Shown: positions 10,020 to 20,031, numbered from the stretch's first letter. The stretch is 64,000 nucleotides of DNA from Sulfurospirillum arcachonense DSM 9755 (GCF_000597725.1 NZ_JFBL01000002.1:1-64000), one strand, 5' to 3'. Translations and numbers: made by a program. The notes: generated by a model from the sequence alone, not told the origin.

Positions 10020-11156
10020 TTGAATTTTGAACCATACCCATTTGAAAAATTAACAAATTTATTAAAAAATGTAGAACCAACGACGAAGTATGAACCAGCT
10101 GTTTTAACTATAGGAGAACCTCAGTTCGAGACTCCTTTGTTTATCCAAGAGAGTTTAAAAGATAATGCAAGTTTATTAAACAAGTATCCAAAAACTGTAG
10201 GTGAAGAGTACTTGAAAGATGCGCAAAAGAGTTTTGTAAAAAAACGCTTTGGAGTTGCACTTAATGATACTCAAATTATTCCAACGTTTGGAACTCGTGA
10301 AGTTTTATTTAACTTTCCACAGTTTTTATTGCATGATATAAAAGAGCCAGTAATGGCTTATCCAAATCCTTTTTATCAGATTTATGAAGGTGCAGCAACG
10401 GCTTGTAAAGCTAAGGTTGTTCATCTTAATCTTATAAAAGAAAATGGATTTAAACCAGATATTAATCATGAACAATTAAAAGAGGCAAACTTAGTAATTT
10501 TAAATTTTCCCAATAATCCAACAGCGTCAACATTAAGTCTTGAAGAACTTGGTGGATGGGTAAAACTTGCTTTAAAATATGACTTTGTTTTATTGAATGA
10601 TGAGTGTTATAGTGAAATTTATTGTGATGAAAAACCGATATGTTTATTAGAAGCGAGTTTACATGTAAAGAATCATGATTTTAAAAATGTATTAGTAGTA
10701 AACTCTATTTCAAAAAGAAGCAGTGCACCTGGTCTTCGTTCAGGTTTTATCGCTGGGGATGAGAGTATACTTACAGAGTATATGAAGTACCGTACATATA
10801 TAGGAGCGGCTAGTCCTCTTCCTTTACAATGTGCAGCAGCTGCAGCATGGAATGATGAGTTACATGTAAGCAAAGCAAGAGAAGTTTATAAAAAGAATTT
10901 AGAATTAGCAAGTCAAATTTTACATGTAAAGAAAAGTGAAGCTACTTTTTATGTTTGGCTTGAAGTAAAAGATGAATTAGAGTTTACAAAAAAACTTTAT
11001 GAAAAGAAAAATGTTAAAGTTTTACCTGGAAGCTTTTTAGGGCGTGAGGGAATAGGAAGTGCTTATGTTCGTATAGCTTTAGTTGAAAATAGTGTAAAGA
11101 CAGAAAAAGTGTTAAATAGAATTAAAGACTTTATAAAAGAAGAGGAAATTATATGA
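10020..11156 (+). CDS. pyridoxal-phosphate aminotransferase, probably succinyldiaminopimelate transaminase (DapC)
   Basis: Fold-type I aminotransferase of 378 aa. It shows NFPNNPTAST, the Asp in LLNDECYSE and the PLP lysine in SISKRSSAPGLRSGF. In Campylobacterota the homologue in this gene order is usually assigned to the DapC step of lysine/diaminopimelate synthesis, which fits its position just before murC. Specificity is inferred, not visible. The TTG start at 10020 lies three bases after the upstream stop. Three exact TTACATGTAA copies lie inside (10659, 10860, 10920), all read as Leu-His-Val. Confidence 0.8.
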   Translation: MNFEPYPFEKLTNLLKNVEPTTKYEPAVLTIGEPQFETPLFIQESLKDNASLLNKYPKTVGEEYLKDAQKSFVKKRFGVALNDTQIIPTFGTREVLFNFPQFLLHDIKEPVMAYPNPFYQIYEGAATACKAKVVHLNLIKENGFKPDINHEQLKEANLVILNFPNNPTASTLSLEELGGWVKLALKYDFVLLNDECYSEIYCDEKPICLLEASLHVKNHDFKNVLVVNSISKRSSAPGLRSGFIAGDESILTEYMKYRTYIGAASPLPLQCAAAAAWNDELHVSKAREVYKKNLELASQILHVKKSEATFYVWLEVKDELEFTKKLYEKKNVKVLPGSFLGREGIGSAYVRIALVENSVKTEKVLNRIKDFIKEEEII

Positions 11157-12448
11157 AATCTATCCATTTCGTTGGAATTGGTGGAATAGGGCTTTCAGCA
11201 CTTGCACGTTATTTAAAAAAAGAAAATTATATTGTTAGTGGCTCTGATATAAGAGAGACTAAAATAACAAAATGTTTGGTGAGTGAAGGTATTGATGTAA
11301 GTGTACCTCATAGTGAAAAAAATATAAAAGAACAAGATTTAATAATATATTCAGCAGCAGTAAAAGATGATAATATAGAGTTAATAGAAGCAAGAAAAAG
11401 AGGAATTATGACTCTTTCTAGAAAAGATGCTTTACCTCTTATATTAAAAGAAAAAAGAGTTTTTTCAGTGTGTGGAGCACATGGAAAAAGTACCACAAGT
11501 GCAATGCTTGCTAGTATGGTTGATGGATCTGTAATTATTGGGGCTGAAAGTAAACAGTTTGATACAAATATGTATTATAGAAATAGCAATAATATAATTT
11601 TTGAAGCAGATGAGAGTGATTCTAGTTTTTTAAATTCAAATCCATATATTGCTATTGTAACAAATGCAGAACCAGAGCATATGGAGTATTATAATTATGA
11701 TTATGAAAAATTTTATGATGCGTATAAAACTTTTTTAAAAAGTGCAACCATTAGAGTGATTAATGCTGAAGATGAGTTTTTAGCAACTCTTGATGATATG
11801 GATGCAATTCGTCTTTATCCGAGTCGAGACATAACTGAATTAAAAACTATTATTAAAAATGGTGAACCATTTACCTCTTTTATTTTAAAAGATTTAGGAC
11901 GTTTTGAAGTATGGGGTATTGGTTCACATATAGCAATAGATGCATCTTTAGCAATTTTAGCAAGTATTAATGAAATAGATTTAGAAACAACAAGAGAAAA
12001 AATTAAAAATTACCGTGGTATCAAAAAGAGATTTGATATTCTCTCTTCAAAAGAAGGATATGCTCTTATTGATGATTATGGACATCATCCAACAGAGATA
12101 AAAGCTACAATAGCTTCTGCTAAAATTTATGCAGATTTGTTAAATATTGATAAAATTACAGCAATTTGGCAGCCACATAAGTATTCAAGAACAGTTGATA
12201 ATTTAGAAGGGTTTGTGGATTGTTTTAAGGGAATTGATAAACTTGTAATTATGCCTGTTTGGAGTGCTGGAGAAGTTAAAAGAGAGATAGATTTTGAAAA
12301 AGAGTTTCAAAAATATAGCCCACAATTTATAAATTCTCTAAAAAGAGTTGGGGACTTTATAAATTTGGATAGTGCTACAAAACTAGATTCAGGACTTGTT
12401 ATTGGTTTTGGAGCTGGTGACATAACATATCAATTAAGAGGTGCTTAA
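11153..12448 (+). CDS. murC: UDP-N-acetylmuramate--L-alanine ligase
   Basis: Cytoplasmic Mur ligase that adds L-Ala to UDP-MurNAc. N-terminal GIGGIGLSALARYL, the ATP-binding P-loop GAHGKSTTSAML (near residue 105), central EADESDSSFL and the C-terminal DDYGHHPTE are all present. Its 431 aa is short compared with the E. coli enzyme, but short MurC forms are usual in this phylum. It overlaps the aminotransferase by 4 bases and the next gene by 1 base. Confidence 0.95.
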   Translation: MKSIHFVGIGGIGLSALARYLKKENYIVSGSDIRETKITKCLVSEGIDVSVPHSEKNIKEQDLIIYSAAVKDDNIELIEARKRGIMTLSRKDALPLILKEKRVFSVCGAHGKSTTSAMLASMVDGSVIIGAESKQFDTNMYYRNSNNIIFEADESDSSFLNSNPYIAIVTNAEPEHMEYYNYDYEKFYDAYKTFLKSATIRVINAEDEFLATLDDMDAIRLYPSRDITELKTIIKNGEPFTSFILKDLGRFEVWGIGSHIAIDASLAILASINEIDLETTREKIKNYRGIKKRFDILSSKEGYALIDDYGHHPTEIKATIASAKIYADLLNIDKITAIWQPHKYSRTVDNLEGFVDCFKGIDKLVIMPVWSAGEVKREIDFEKEFQKYSPQFINSLKRVGDFINLDSATKLDSGLVIGFGAGDITYQLRGA

Positions 12449-12789
12449 TGCAAATAGTTCTTTTTTTAGTCTTAGTTCTATTAGTACTTTTAATAGTAGT
12501 AAGTAAAAAAGATTCTTTGAGTAAAAATACAAAAATAACAATTATGCTAACAATAGCAATTTTTTGTACAATAATATATTTTTATGAGAGTAGTACAAGT
12601 AAAAGTGCAGAAAAAAACCGTGAAATTGTCAATACATTTAGACAAGGAAAAATTTTAACTTGCGGTGAATATAAAGTTGATAAAAATAGATTTTTATATG
12701 TGAGTGGTACTCAAACTTTTGTACCACAAAAGAGCGAAACTTCTTTAGAAGGAGTTATTGTAAAAGTCTCTACATGTAAAGATAATTAA
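12448..12789 (+). CDS. conserved hypothetical two-span membrane protein between murC and mutS2
   Basis: 113 aa with two hydrophobic segments (about residues 1-18 and 31-48) and a soluble C-terminal part containing TCGEYKVDKNRF and a second Cys near the end (VSTCK), so the two cysteines could pair outside the cytoplasm. Its start and stop overlap murC and mutS2 by one base each, so it is cotranscribed. I recognise it only as a small protein carried in this gene order. A TACATGTAAA copy encodes its last residues. Confidence 0.7.
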   Translation: MQIVLFLVLVLLVLLIVVSKKDSLSKNTKITIMLTIAIFCTIIYFYESSTSKSAEKNREIVNTFRQGKILTCGEYKVDKNRFLYVSGTQTFVPQKSETSLEGVIVKVSTCKDN

Positions 12790-14996
12790 TGGAAAAAATT
12801 CTTTCCCAGCTTGATTTACAAGAGTACACATCTTCGTATGAAGCGTATTTAGCAAGGCAAAAACCTCTTTTCTTAGAGGGAGATATTCATCTTCATTTTA
12901 AACTTATTCAAGAGCTTGTTAACCAACAAAGTGTAAAACCAATTCCTTCTATGATAAATCTAGATCGTTCAATCGCAGTTTTACAAAAAAGTGGTGTTTT
13001 AAGACTTGAAGAGATATATGCCTATGTTAAGATTATAAAATACTTTTCATATTTAAAAAAGATATTTGTAAAGGATTTATTAGCATCTTGGATGGATAAA
13101 ATAGTCATTCCTGAGAATCTTTTTGAAATATGTGATTTTTTTAATGAGAAGGGAGAACTAAAGAATTCAGTAGATGAAACATTTGAATCTATTAACAGAA
13201 GTTTACACCTTATCAAAGAAGATATGAGTTCTACTTTACGAAGAACTATGTCAGGACAAAAACTCAGTACTTATTTAGTTGATAGGCAAGTTCACTACAT
13301 AAATGACCAAGAAGCACTTCTTTTAAGAGGTGGATTTAATCATGTTATTAAAGGTAGCGTAATAGGTCGTAGTAGTAGTGGCTTTTTTTATGTAACACCT
13401 GACTCTATCACTAAACTCAAATCAAAACAAAATGATTTAATTGCAAAAAAAGAGGAACTTACCTACCAATATTGTAAATCAATTTCATCGACTTTTAGCA
13501 AATCACTATTTTTTTTAAAATATATTAATAAAGAGTTTGATAGATATGATGCTTATCAAGCAAGAGTTAATTTTGCAAAAGATAAAGATATGGAATTTGT
13601 TCTTCCAAAAAAAAGTACACAAATAAAGTTAGATAGATTTTCTCATCCTGCACTGCACGATCCAAAACCAATTAATTTAGATTTTTCAAAACAAGTTTTG
13701 ATGATAACAGGTGTTAATGCTGGTGGTAAAACGATGCTTTTAAAGTCCATATTAAGCGCAGCTTTTATGGCAAAATATCTATTACCGATGAAAATAAATC
13801 CCGATAAATCAGTCATAGGTTCTTTTAAAGAGCTTTTTGCAATTTTAGATGACCCTCAAAATGTAAAAAATGATATTTCTACATTTGCTGGTCGTATGAC
13901 GCAGTTTGCAGGACTTTTTGGAAAAAAATCCACTTTAGTAGGTGTTGATGAGATTGAATTAGGAACGGATGCAGATGAAGCAGCGAGTCTATTTAAAGTT
14001 ATTATAGAAAAACTTATTGATAGAAATATGAAAATAGTTATTACTACTCACCACAAAAGATTGGCTTCGCTTCTTGCTACTCATGAACAAGTAGAACTTT
14101 TAGCAGCTATTTATGATGAAAAAAATCAAAGACCAACATATGGATTTTTACAAGGAACTATTGGTAAAAGTTATGCTTTTGAGACAGCTTTAAGATATGG
14201 AGTACCAGCAACTTTAGTAAGTGAAGCTAGAGAAGTTTATGGTGATGATAAAGAGAAACTCAATGATTTAATTCAAAAAAATATTGATTTAGAATTGAAG
14301 ATGAGAGAACAATCTATCAAGTTAAACAGTGAACTCGAAGAGATACAAAGATTAAAAGTAAATCTTAAAGATGAAAAAGAGAGTTATAAAGCAGAGTTTG
14401 ACACTTTAAAATCAAAAATGAATTTGGATTATACAAAAGCTATAAAAGAGGCAAAAGAGGCTATAAAAACGAAAGACTCAAAAGAGGCTCATCGTCATCT
14501 AAATAAAGCACATGAGTATAAAAAGGCAACCCATAAAAAAGAGACAATTAAACAAGAACCAATTCCTTTAAAAGTGGGGGATAGAGTTAAATATGGAAGT
14601 TCACGAGGTTTGCTAAAAAGTATCAAGAAAGATATTGCTTTAATAGAGTGTGATGGAATGCAATTAAGAGTACCATTGAATACTTTAAAAAGAAGTGGTA
14701 ATGTTCCTAAAAAAAGTACAATATCAAGAGTGACAGTTTCAAAGCAAAATGCAAACTCAACAGTTGTATTAGATTTACATGGACAAAGAGGTGAAGAAGC
14801 TGTTGAAAATCTTGATAAATTTATATCTGATGCATTAATACAAGGGTATGAAGAGTTAAGAGTATATCATGGCATTGGTACAGGAAAATTAGCGTACGCT
14901 GTAAGAGAATTTTTAAAAATACATCCTAGTGTAGAATCATTTTGTGATGCCCCTCCTAATCAAGGAGGCTTTGGAGCTACTATTGTAAAATTGTAA
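12789..14996 (+). CDS. mutS2: MutS2-family ATPase with C-terminal Smr nuclease domain
   Basis: 735 aa. The MutS-type ATPase core has Walker A GVNAGGKTML (near residue 310), a Walker B region (GVDEIELG) and the TTHHKRL switch. A long charged coiled coil at about 490-590 follows. The C-terminal Smr domain starts at DLHGQRGEEA and ends with HGIGTGKL. MutS2 suppresses homologous recombination or rescues collided ribosomes in the species studied; it does not do mismatch repair. It ends the plus-strand housekeeping run. Confidence 0.95.
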   Translation: MEKILSQLDLQEYTSSYEAYLARQKPLFLEGDIHLHFKLIQELVNQQSVKPIPSMINLDRSIAVLQKSGVLRLEEIYAYVKIIKYFSYLKKIFVKDLLASWMDKIVIPENLFEICDFFNEKGELKNSVDETFESINRSLHLIKEDMSSTLRRTMSGQKLSTYLVDRQVHYINDQEALLLRGGFNHVIKGSVIGRSSSGFFYVTPDSITKLKSKQNDLIAKKEELTYQYCKSISSTFSKSLFFLKYINKEFDRYDAYQARVNFAKDKDMEFVLPKKSTQIKLDRFSHPALHDPKPINLDFSKQVLMITGVNAGGKTMLLKSILSAAFMAKYLLPMKINPDKSVIGSFKELFAILDDPQNVKNDISTFAGRMTQFAGLFGKKSTLVGVDEIELGTDADEAASLFKVIIEKLIDRNMKIVITTHHKRLASLLATHEQVELLAAIYDEKNQRPTYGFLQGTIGKSYAFETALRYGVPATLVSEAREVYGDDKEKLNDLIQKNIDLELKMREQSIKLNSELEEIQRLKVNLKDEKESYKAEFDTLKSKMNLDYTKAIKEAKEAIKTKDSKEAHRHLNKAHEYKKATHKKETIKQEPIPLKVGDRVKYGSSRGLLKSIKKDIALIECDGMQLRVPLNTLKRSGNVPKKSTISRVTVSKQNANSTVVLDLHGQRGEEAVENLDKFISDALIQGYEELRVYHGIGTGKLAYAVREFLKIHPSVESFCDAPPNQGGFGATIVKL

Positions 14997-15013
14997 TACT
15001 TATTATTTTGGAG

Positions 15014-15019
15014 TATAAT
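15014..15019 (+). promoter_or_regulatory. -10 box for the GGDEF-EAL gene
   Basis: TATAAT preceded by GAG, about 30 bases before the ATG at 15049. It marks a separate transcription unit after mutS2. Confidence 0.5.
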
Positions 15020-15048
15020 AAGTATTATGATTGTAAATGGAGGTAGTA

Positions 15049-16659
15049 ATGGAAGAAAATAAAAGTATTTCTAAAAGTATATACCTTCCGATATTTGTTA
15101 TTATTTTAATAACAATGATATCTGCTACTGTTTTTATAGAATATGAATGGGAGCGTTTTGAAGAAAAAATGCTTCTAAGGGCACCTCTGGTACTTAAAAA
15201 TGCACAAAAAACTTCCAATATAGATAAGTTTATAGAAAATGAAATGATTCAAAAAAGTGTAGTTTTTAAAAATATGGCTACTACTAGACTGTTGAGTATA
15301 GGAATTATTAGTAGTGTTATTGGTGTGATAATGTTTGTTTTATTATTGTTAGCTTCACAAAAATATAGTTTTGCAATAAGAAAATATAAAAAAGAGATAG
15401 CCCAACGTAGAAAAAATTTAATTGATAAAAATAAAGAACTAGAAAGGCTCTTATATACAGATATTTTAACAGGCTTACCTAATAGGACCTCTTTTGAAAA
15501 AGATATAAAAAATGCTATTCATCCAAAAGTTATTTTAGTAGATATAGATGCTTTTGGTGCAATTAATGAATATTATGGACGTACTACAGGAGATTTTGTT
15601 TTAAAAATTATAGCAAACAGAATTAAATCTTTTGCAGATAGTGAAGATATGGTCACGTACAGATTAGAATCCGATGTTTTTGCTCTTTTAGATGTTAGTA
15701 TAAAATTAGATATAGAAAAGTATGAGCGTATTGCTGAAGAGATGGTTAGAGTATTAAAAAGTAAAATGATTGAATTACCTGATGATTATGAAGCTATGAT
15801 AATAGATGCTACTATCGGGTTTTGTTTAGAAAGTGATGATACTCTTGCTAAAGCACTTATAGCCTTAGGCCATGCAAAAAAGTTACAAAAAGATTTTGCT
15901 TGTTATCTTCATGGTATGGATACACGAAGTCAATATATCGATAAATTGAAATACACGAAGTTATTAAAAGCCGCACTCGAAAATAATAAAGTTATGCCAT
16001 ATTTTCAGCCGATTTTAAATAGAGAAGAAACAATAATTAAGTATGAAGCACTTTCACGTGTAGAAGATAGTGATGGAAATATAATAAGTCCAGGATTTTT
16101 TATGGGAACATCTAAAAAAGTGAGACTTTATTCTTTAATGACAAAAAAAATCATTAATCAAAGTTTTAGTGAAATTTCAAAAACATCTTTATCTATTTCA
16201 GTAAATCTTTTAGCCCGTGATATGATGGATAGTGATATAAGTAATTATATTATAGATAAAATAAAAGAGTATAAAATAGCAAAGCAAGTTATATTTGAGA
16301 TATTAGAAGATGAAAATATAGAAAATTTAGAAAGAGTAGAAAATTTTATTATTAAGGCAAAACGTTTAGGTGTTAGAATAGCTATTGATGATTTTGGAAC
16401 AGGCTATAGTAATTTTTCTTATCTTTTAAAACTGCGACCAGATTATCTTAAAATTGATGGTTCTATTATAAAAAATATAGATAAAGACCCAAATTCAGAA
16501 GCAATTGTCAAAGCAATTATATCTTTTGCAAAAGCCTTAGAAATTTTAACAATAGCAGAATTTGTTCATTCTAAAGAGGTCTATGATAAATGTTACGAAC
16601 TTGGAATTGATGAATTTCAAGGTTTTTATTTAGGCAAACCAAATCCTCATTTTGTATAA
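15049..16659 (+). CDS. membrane GGDEF-EAL protein with a degenerate GGDEF site (c-di-GMP phosphodiesterase candidate)
   Basis: Two membrane spans (about residues 10-30 and 80-105) flank a small periplasmic region. A GGDEF domain starts at YTDILTGLPNRTSF, but its active-site loop reads RLESDVFALL instead of GGDEF, so cyclase activity is unlikely. The EAL domain is intact: YEALSR, DDFGTGYSNFSYL, and KIDGSII. The likely role is c-di-GMP hydrolysis or binding. I chose the ATG at 15049 because GGAGG lies just before it; an ATG at 15037 would place the ribosome-binding site inside the gene. Confidence 0.88.
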   Translation: MEENKSISKSIYLPIFVIILITMISATVFIEYEWERFEEKMLLRAPLVLKNAQKTSNIDKFIENEMIQKSVVFKNMATTRLLSIGIISSVIGVIMFVLLLLASQKYSFAIRKYKKEIAQRRKNLIDKNKELERLLYTDILTGLPNRTSFEKDIKNAIHPKVILVDIDAFGAINEYYGRTTGDFVLKIIANRIKSFADSEDMVTYRLESDVFALLDVSIKLDIEKYERIAEEMVRVLKSKMIELPDDYEAMIIDATIGFCLESDDTLAKALIALGHAKKLQKDFACYLHGMDTRSQYIDKLKYTKLLKAALENNKVMPYFQPILNREETIIKYEALSRVEDSDGNIISPGFFMGTSKKVRLYSLMTKKIINQSFSEISKTSLSISVNLLARDMMDSDISNYIIDKIKEYKIAKQVIFEILEDENIENLERVENFIIKAKRLGVRIAIDDFGTGYSNFSYLLKLRPDYLKIDGSIIKNIDKDPNSEAIVKAIISFAKALEILTIAEFVHSKEVYDKCYELGIDEFQGFYLGKPNPHFV

Positions 16660-16704
16660 AATTTATTTGTAAATCAAAACTTCGACAATTTATAAGAAAA
16701 TTGA

Positions 16705-16710
16705 TATAAT
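16705..16710 (+). promoter_or_regulatory. -10 box for dapE
   Basis: TATAAT in TTGATATAAT, 24 bases before the dapE ATG. Confidence 0.5.
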
Positions 16711-16734
16711 AATTTTTCATTTTTAAGGAATTTT

Positions 16735-17829
16735 ATGACAACTCAAGAACTTTTTTTTAAGCTACTAAAATATAAATCAATTACTCCCAATGATGATGGA
16801 GCATTTTTTTTTATAGCAGATTATTTATCTCAATATAAACACACTATTATAGATATAGAAGATACTAAAAATCTTTTTTTATATAAAAAATTTGGAGAAG
16901 GACCTCATTTATGTTTTGCTGGGCATATTGATGTTGTACCTCCTGGTGATGGATGGAGTAGTGATCCTTTTGAGCCAACAATTAGAGATGGTAAAGTATA
17001 TGCTAGAGGTACACAAGATATGAAAAGTGGAGTTTGCGCTTTTCTTCAAGTATTTAAACAAATAAAAGAGTTTAATGGTACTTTATCTATTATACTAACA
17101 AGTGATGAAGAGGGTGATGCCGAACATGGTACCATTGAAGTTCTTCGTCATTTAAAGAAGATAGATTTTCTTCCTGATTATGCCATAGTAGCAGAGCCTA
17201 CTTGTGAAAAAGTTTTCGGTGATGCTATTAAGATTGGAAGACGTGGATCTATAAATGGAGTTTTAAATATAGAAGGACTTCAAGGTCATGCTGCTTATCC
17301 AGAAAAAGGTATAAATCCAGTTAACCTCATAGCTCCCATTTTAGATAAAATAGCTGCACATAATTTTGATGAAGGTGATGAGAATTTTGCTCCAAGTGAG
17401 TTAGTTGTTACTGATATAAGAGCAGGTATGGAAGTTACAAACGTAACACCTGGTAATCTTAAAATGATGTTCAATGTAAGAAATTCTACTAATACAAAAA
17501 AAGAAGATATACAAAAGTATATTGAGAATATGTGCGAAGGGTTAAATTTTTCCTTAACACTTTCTCAAAGCTCATTTCCATTTGTTACATCAAGTGAAAC
17601 TCTCATAGTAAAACTACTTCAAAATGCTATTGAAGAAATAACTACATGTAGACCTAAACTTTCTACTGCAGGGGGAACAAGTGATGCTAGATTTTTAGCA
17701 GAGTTTGGTATAAAAACAGTTGAGTTTGGTGTTATCAATGATACAATTCATGCTCCAAATGAGAGATGCGGTATGGATGAGGTAGAAAAACTAGAAAAAG
17801 TTTTTTTACATGTAATAAAAAAATTTTAA
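16735..17829 (+). CDS. dapE: succinyl-diaminopimelate desuccinylase
   Basis: M20-family zinc peptidase of 364 aa in the lysine/diaminopimelate pathway. Metal-binding motifs are CFAGHIDVVPPGDGW, ARGTQDMKSG and TSDEEGD; the dimerisation-domain histidine is in LQGHAAYPEKG, and the last ligand is in the C-terminal IHAPNER. Its own promoter lies upstream. ridA follows 19 bases later. It carries a near-copy (17641) and an exact copy (17806) of the palindrome close to its C-terminus. Confidence 0.95.
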   Translation: MTTQELFFKLLKYKSITPNDDGAFFFIADYLSQYKHTIIDIEDTKNLFLYKKFGEGPHLCFAGHIDVVPPGDGWSSDPFEPTIRDGKVYARGTQDMKSGVCAFLQVFKQIKEFNGTLSIILTSDEEGDAEHGTIEVLRHLKKIDFLPDYAIVAEPTCEKVFGDAIKIGRRGSINGVLNIEGLQGHAAYPEKGINPVNLIAPILDKIAAHNFDEGDENFAPSELVVTDIRAGMEVTNVTPGNLKMMFNVRNSTNTKKEDIQKYIENMCEGLNFSLTLSQSSFPFVTSSETLIVKLLQNAIEEITTCRPKLSTAGGTSDARFLAEFGIKTVEFGVINDTIHAPNERCGMDEVEKLEKVFLHVIKKF

Positions 17830-17848
17830 AATACTAAAGGAAAATACA

Positions 17849-18223
17849 ATGAATTACGTAAGTACACAAAAAGCACCAGCAGCAATAGGACCTTATTCAC
17901 AAGCCGTAAATATTGGCGATTTTATATTTACATCAGGACAAATTCCATTAAATGCTAATGGTGTTTTAGTAGAAGGTGATATAAGTGCACAAACAACACA
18001 AGTTTTAACAAATTTGAGTGAAGTTTTAAAAGAGGGTGGAAGTAGTTTAGAAAATGTTGTAAAAACAACGATTTTTTTAGCAAATATGGAAGACTTTGCT
18101 CAAGTTAATAAAGTATATGCTGAGTTTTTTGGTGAGCATAAACCAGCTCGTAGTACAGTTGCTGTTAAAACATTACCTTTAAATGCTAATGTAGAAATTG
18201 AAGCGATAGCTTTAAAAAGATAG
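17849..18223 (+). CDS. ridA: RidA/YjgF-family enamine/imine deaminase
   Basis: 124 aa with the full RidA pattern: IGPYSQAV near the N-terminus, the substrate arginine in the segment KPARSTVAVKTLP, and the C-terminal VEIEAIAL. RidA hydrolyses reactive 2-aminoacrylate and related imines formed by PLP enzymes. It is cotranscribed with dapE and ends in a strong hairpin. Confidence 0.95.
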   Translation: MNYVSTQKAPAAIGPYSQAVNIGDFIFTSGQIPLNANGVLVEGDISAQTTQVLTNLSEVLKEGGSSLENVVKTTIFLANMEDFAQVNKVYAEFFGEHKPARSTVAVKTLPLNANVEIEAIALKR

Positions 18224-18244
18224 AGGAGGTTAATCCTCTGTCTT
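18217..18244. terminator. shared hairpin between ridA and the convergent small gene
   Basis: An 11-bp stem including AGAGGA/TCCTCT with a GGTTAA loop overlaps the stop codons of both converging genes. It probably serves as a two-way terminator. Confidence 0.6.
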
Positions 18245-18529
18245 ATATCTTTTTGACATTTTTACGATATCCTCAATATTATTAATAGCGTATTGATGTC
18301 CTTTGACAGCTTTATCATAGGTTGTATATCTTTTATCATACACTGAGCTTTCGTATTGGACTTTATCATCTTTTTCATCAAAAACCATAGTTTCATAAAC
18401 ATAAACATTTTTATGCTGGTTTATCCAAGAGTGGCGTATTTCCATCTTGATAGTAGAAATAAAAAACTTTTTACCATTTACTTCTTTGATATCCTTTAAT
18501 TCAAGATCTTTATCTAATAAGTGGTCCAT
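18230..18529 (-). CDS. conserved hypothetical protein, 99 aa
   Basis: Charged soluble protein with no signal peptide or membrane span. It has an alternating beta pattern in the middle (ISTIKMEIRHSW, YVYETMVFDE) and a helical C-terminus with AVKGHQYAINN. The start is placed at 18527-18529 because AAGGAG lies at the right distance before it; a more upstream ATG would lack a ribosome-binding site. No function recognised. Confidence 0.6.
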   Translation of the reverse strand: MDHLLDKDLELKDIKEVNGKKFFISTIKMEIRHSWINQHKNVYVYETMVFDEKDDKVQYESSVYDKRYTTYDKAVKGHQYAINNIEDIVKMSKRYKTED

Positions 18530-18652
18530 TTTCACTCCTTTGCAGGTGATTATAGTTAAATTATACAATAAGTTCATATAATATTCATAAATTTTAATTT
18601 ATGAATATTAGTAATTTTTTAATTTATAAAAGTTTTTGTATTATTATGTCAA

Positions 18653-18658
18653 TATAAT
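18653..18658 (+). promoter_or_regulatory. -10 box for mqo
   Basis: TATAAT in GTCAATATAAT, about 28 bases before the mqo ATG. Confidence 0.5.
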
Positions 18659-18686
18659 AAAAAATTTTAGTTTGAGGATATATTGC

Positions 18687-20030
18687 ATGGCAAAAAATCA
18701 TTATGAAGTTTTGGTGATTGGTGGCGGAATTTCAGGCGCAGCACTTTTTTATGAATTGGCGAAATATACAGATGTTAAAAGTATAGCTTTAGTTGAAAAA
18801 TATGACGGTTTAGCAAAATTAAACTCTAGTGGTACAAGTAATTCTCAAACTATACATTGTGGAGATATTGAAACGAATTATACTGTTGATAAAGCAAAGA
18901 GTGTAAAAAGAACTGCAAAGATGATTGAAAAGTATTGTTTGCAATATGGATATCAAGATAAATTCATGTTTGCTCATCAAAAGATGGCTATTGGTGTAGG
19001 TGATGAAGAAGTTGCTTATATGAGAAAAAGATATGAAGATTTTAAGGAGTTATTCCCTTATTTAGAAGTTTTTGAAAAAGATAAACTTGCCCAAATTGAG
19101 CCAAAACTTATTTATGATGAACAAGGAAATGAACGGCCTGAAAGTATTGTTGGTGTTGGTGTTGAGAGTGGAGAATATAGCACAGTTGATTTTGGACAGA
19201 TGACAGAATCATTGGTTGAAAATGCAACCAAGATAGAAGATAAACAAACAGATGTATTTTTAAGCTCACAAGTTACGAATATCAAAAAATTTGGTAAAAC
19301 TCATGTTGTTGAGACTGCTAATGAAACTTTTACAGCTGATTTTGTTGTGGTTAATGCTGGAGCACATTCATTATATTTAGCACATAGAATGGGACATGGT
19401 ACGGATTATGGCTGTTTACCAATGGCAGGAAGTTTTTATATGACAACTAAAAAAATTCTTAATGGTAAAGTCTATATGGTGCAACATCCAAAACTTCCTT
19501 TTGCTGCACTTCATGGAGATCCTGATATCTTAGCAAATGGTTTTACAAGGTTTGGTCCTACTGCTTTAGCTTTACCTAAATTAGAAAGATACCATGGTAA
19601 TTCTACAGTTATAGATTTTATAAGAACTTTAAGATTTGATACTTCTGTTGCAAAAATATTTGGAGATTTACTTTCGGATTCAGATATAAGAAACTATATA
19701 TTTAAAAACTTTATGTTTGAAGTACCATTTATCAATAAAAGATTATTTGTACAAGATGCTAGAAAAATAGTTCCATCTTTGGGGCTTGATGATATAGAGT
19801 ATGCAGATGGATTTGGTGGCGTTCGTCCACAAGTACTTGACAAGAAAAACAAAAAACTTATGCTTGGAGAAGCAAGTGTTAATCCAGGAACAGGAATTAT
19901 ATTTAATATGACACCAAGTCCTGGAGCTACTAGTTGTCTAGGAAATGCAGAAAGAGATGTAAAATCTGTTTGTGAATATCTTGGAAAAACTTTCAATCAA
20001 AAAGAGTTTGATAAGGATTTGGTAGAATAA
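18687..20030 (+). CDS. mqo: malate:quinone oxidoreductase
   Basis: Membrane-associated FAD enzyme that oxidises malate to oxaloacetate and reduces quinone, replacing malate dehydrogenase. The FAD-binding N-terminus VIGGGISGAALFYELAKY, the segment LNSSGTSNSQTIHCGDIE and the C-terminal GGVRPQ and PSPGATSCLGNAE are characteristic. The start at ATG 18687 follows TGAGGA. Campylobacterota Mqo proteins are somewhat divergent (about 450 aa), as here. Confidence 0.9.
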   Translation: MAKNHYEVLVIGGGISGAALFYELAKYTDVKSIALVEKYDGLAKLNSSGTSNSQTIHCGDIETNYTVDKAKSVKRTAKMIEKYCLQYGYQDKFMFAHQKMAIGVGDEEVAYMRKRYEDFKELFPYLEVFEKDKLAQIEPKLIYDEQGNERPESIVGVGVESGEYSTVDFGQMTESLVENATKIEDKQTDVFLSSQVTNIKKFGKTHVVETANETFTADFVVVNAGAHSLYLAHRMGHGTDYGCLPMAGSFYMTTKKILNGKVYMVQHPKLPFAALHGDPDILANGFTRFGPTALALPKLERYHGNSTVIDFIRTLRFDTSVAKIFGDLLSDSDIRNYIFKNFMFEVPFINKRLFVQDARKIVPSLGLDDIEYADGFGGVRPQVLDKKNKKLMLGEASVNPGTGIIFNMTPSPGATSCLGNAERDVKSVCEYLGKTFNQKEFDKDLVE

Positions 20031-20031
20031 T

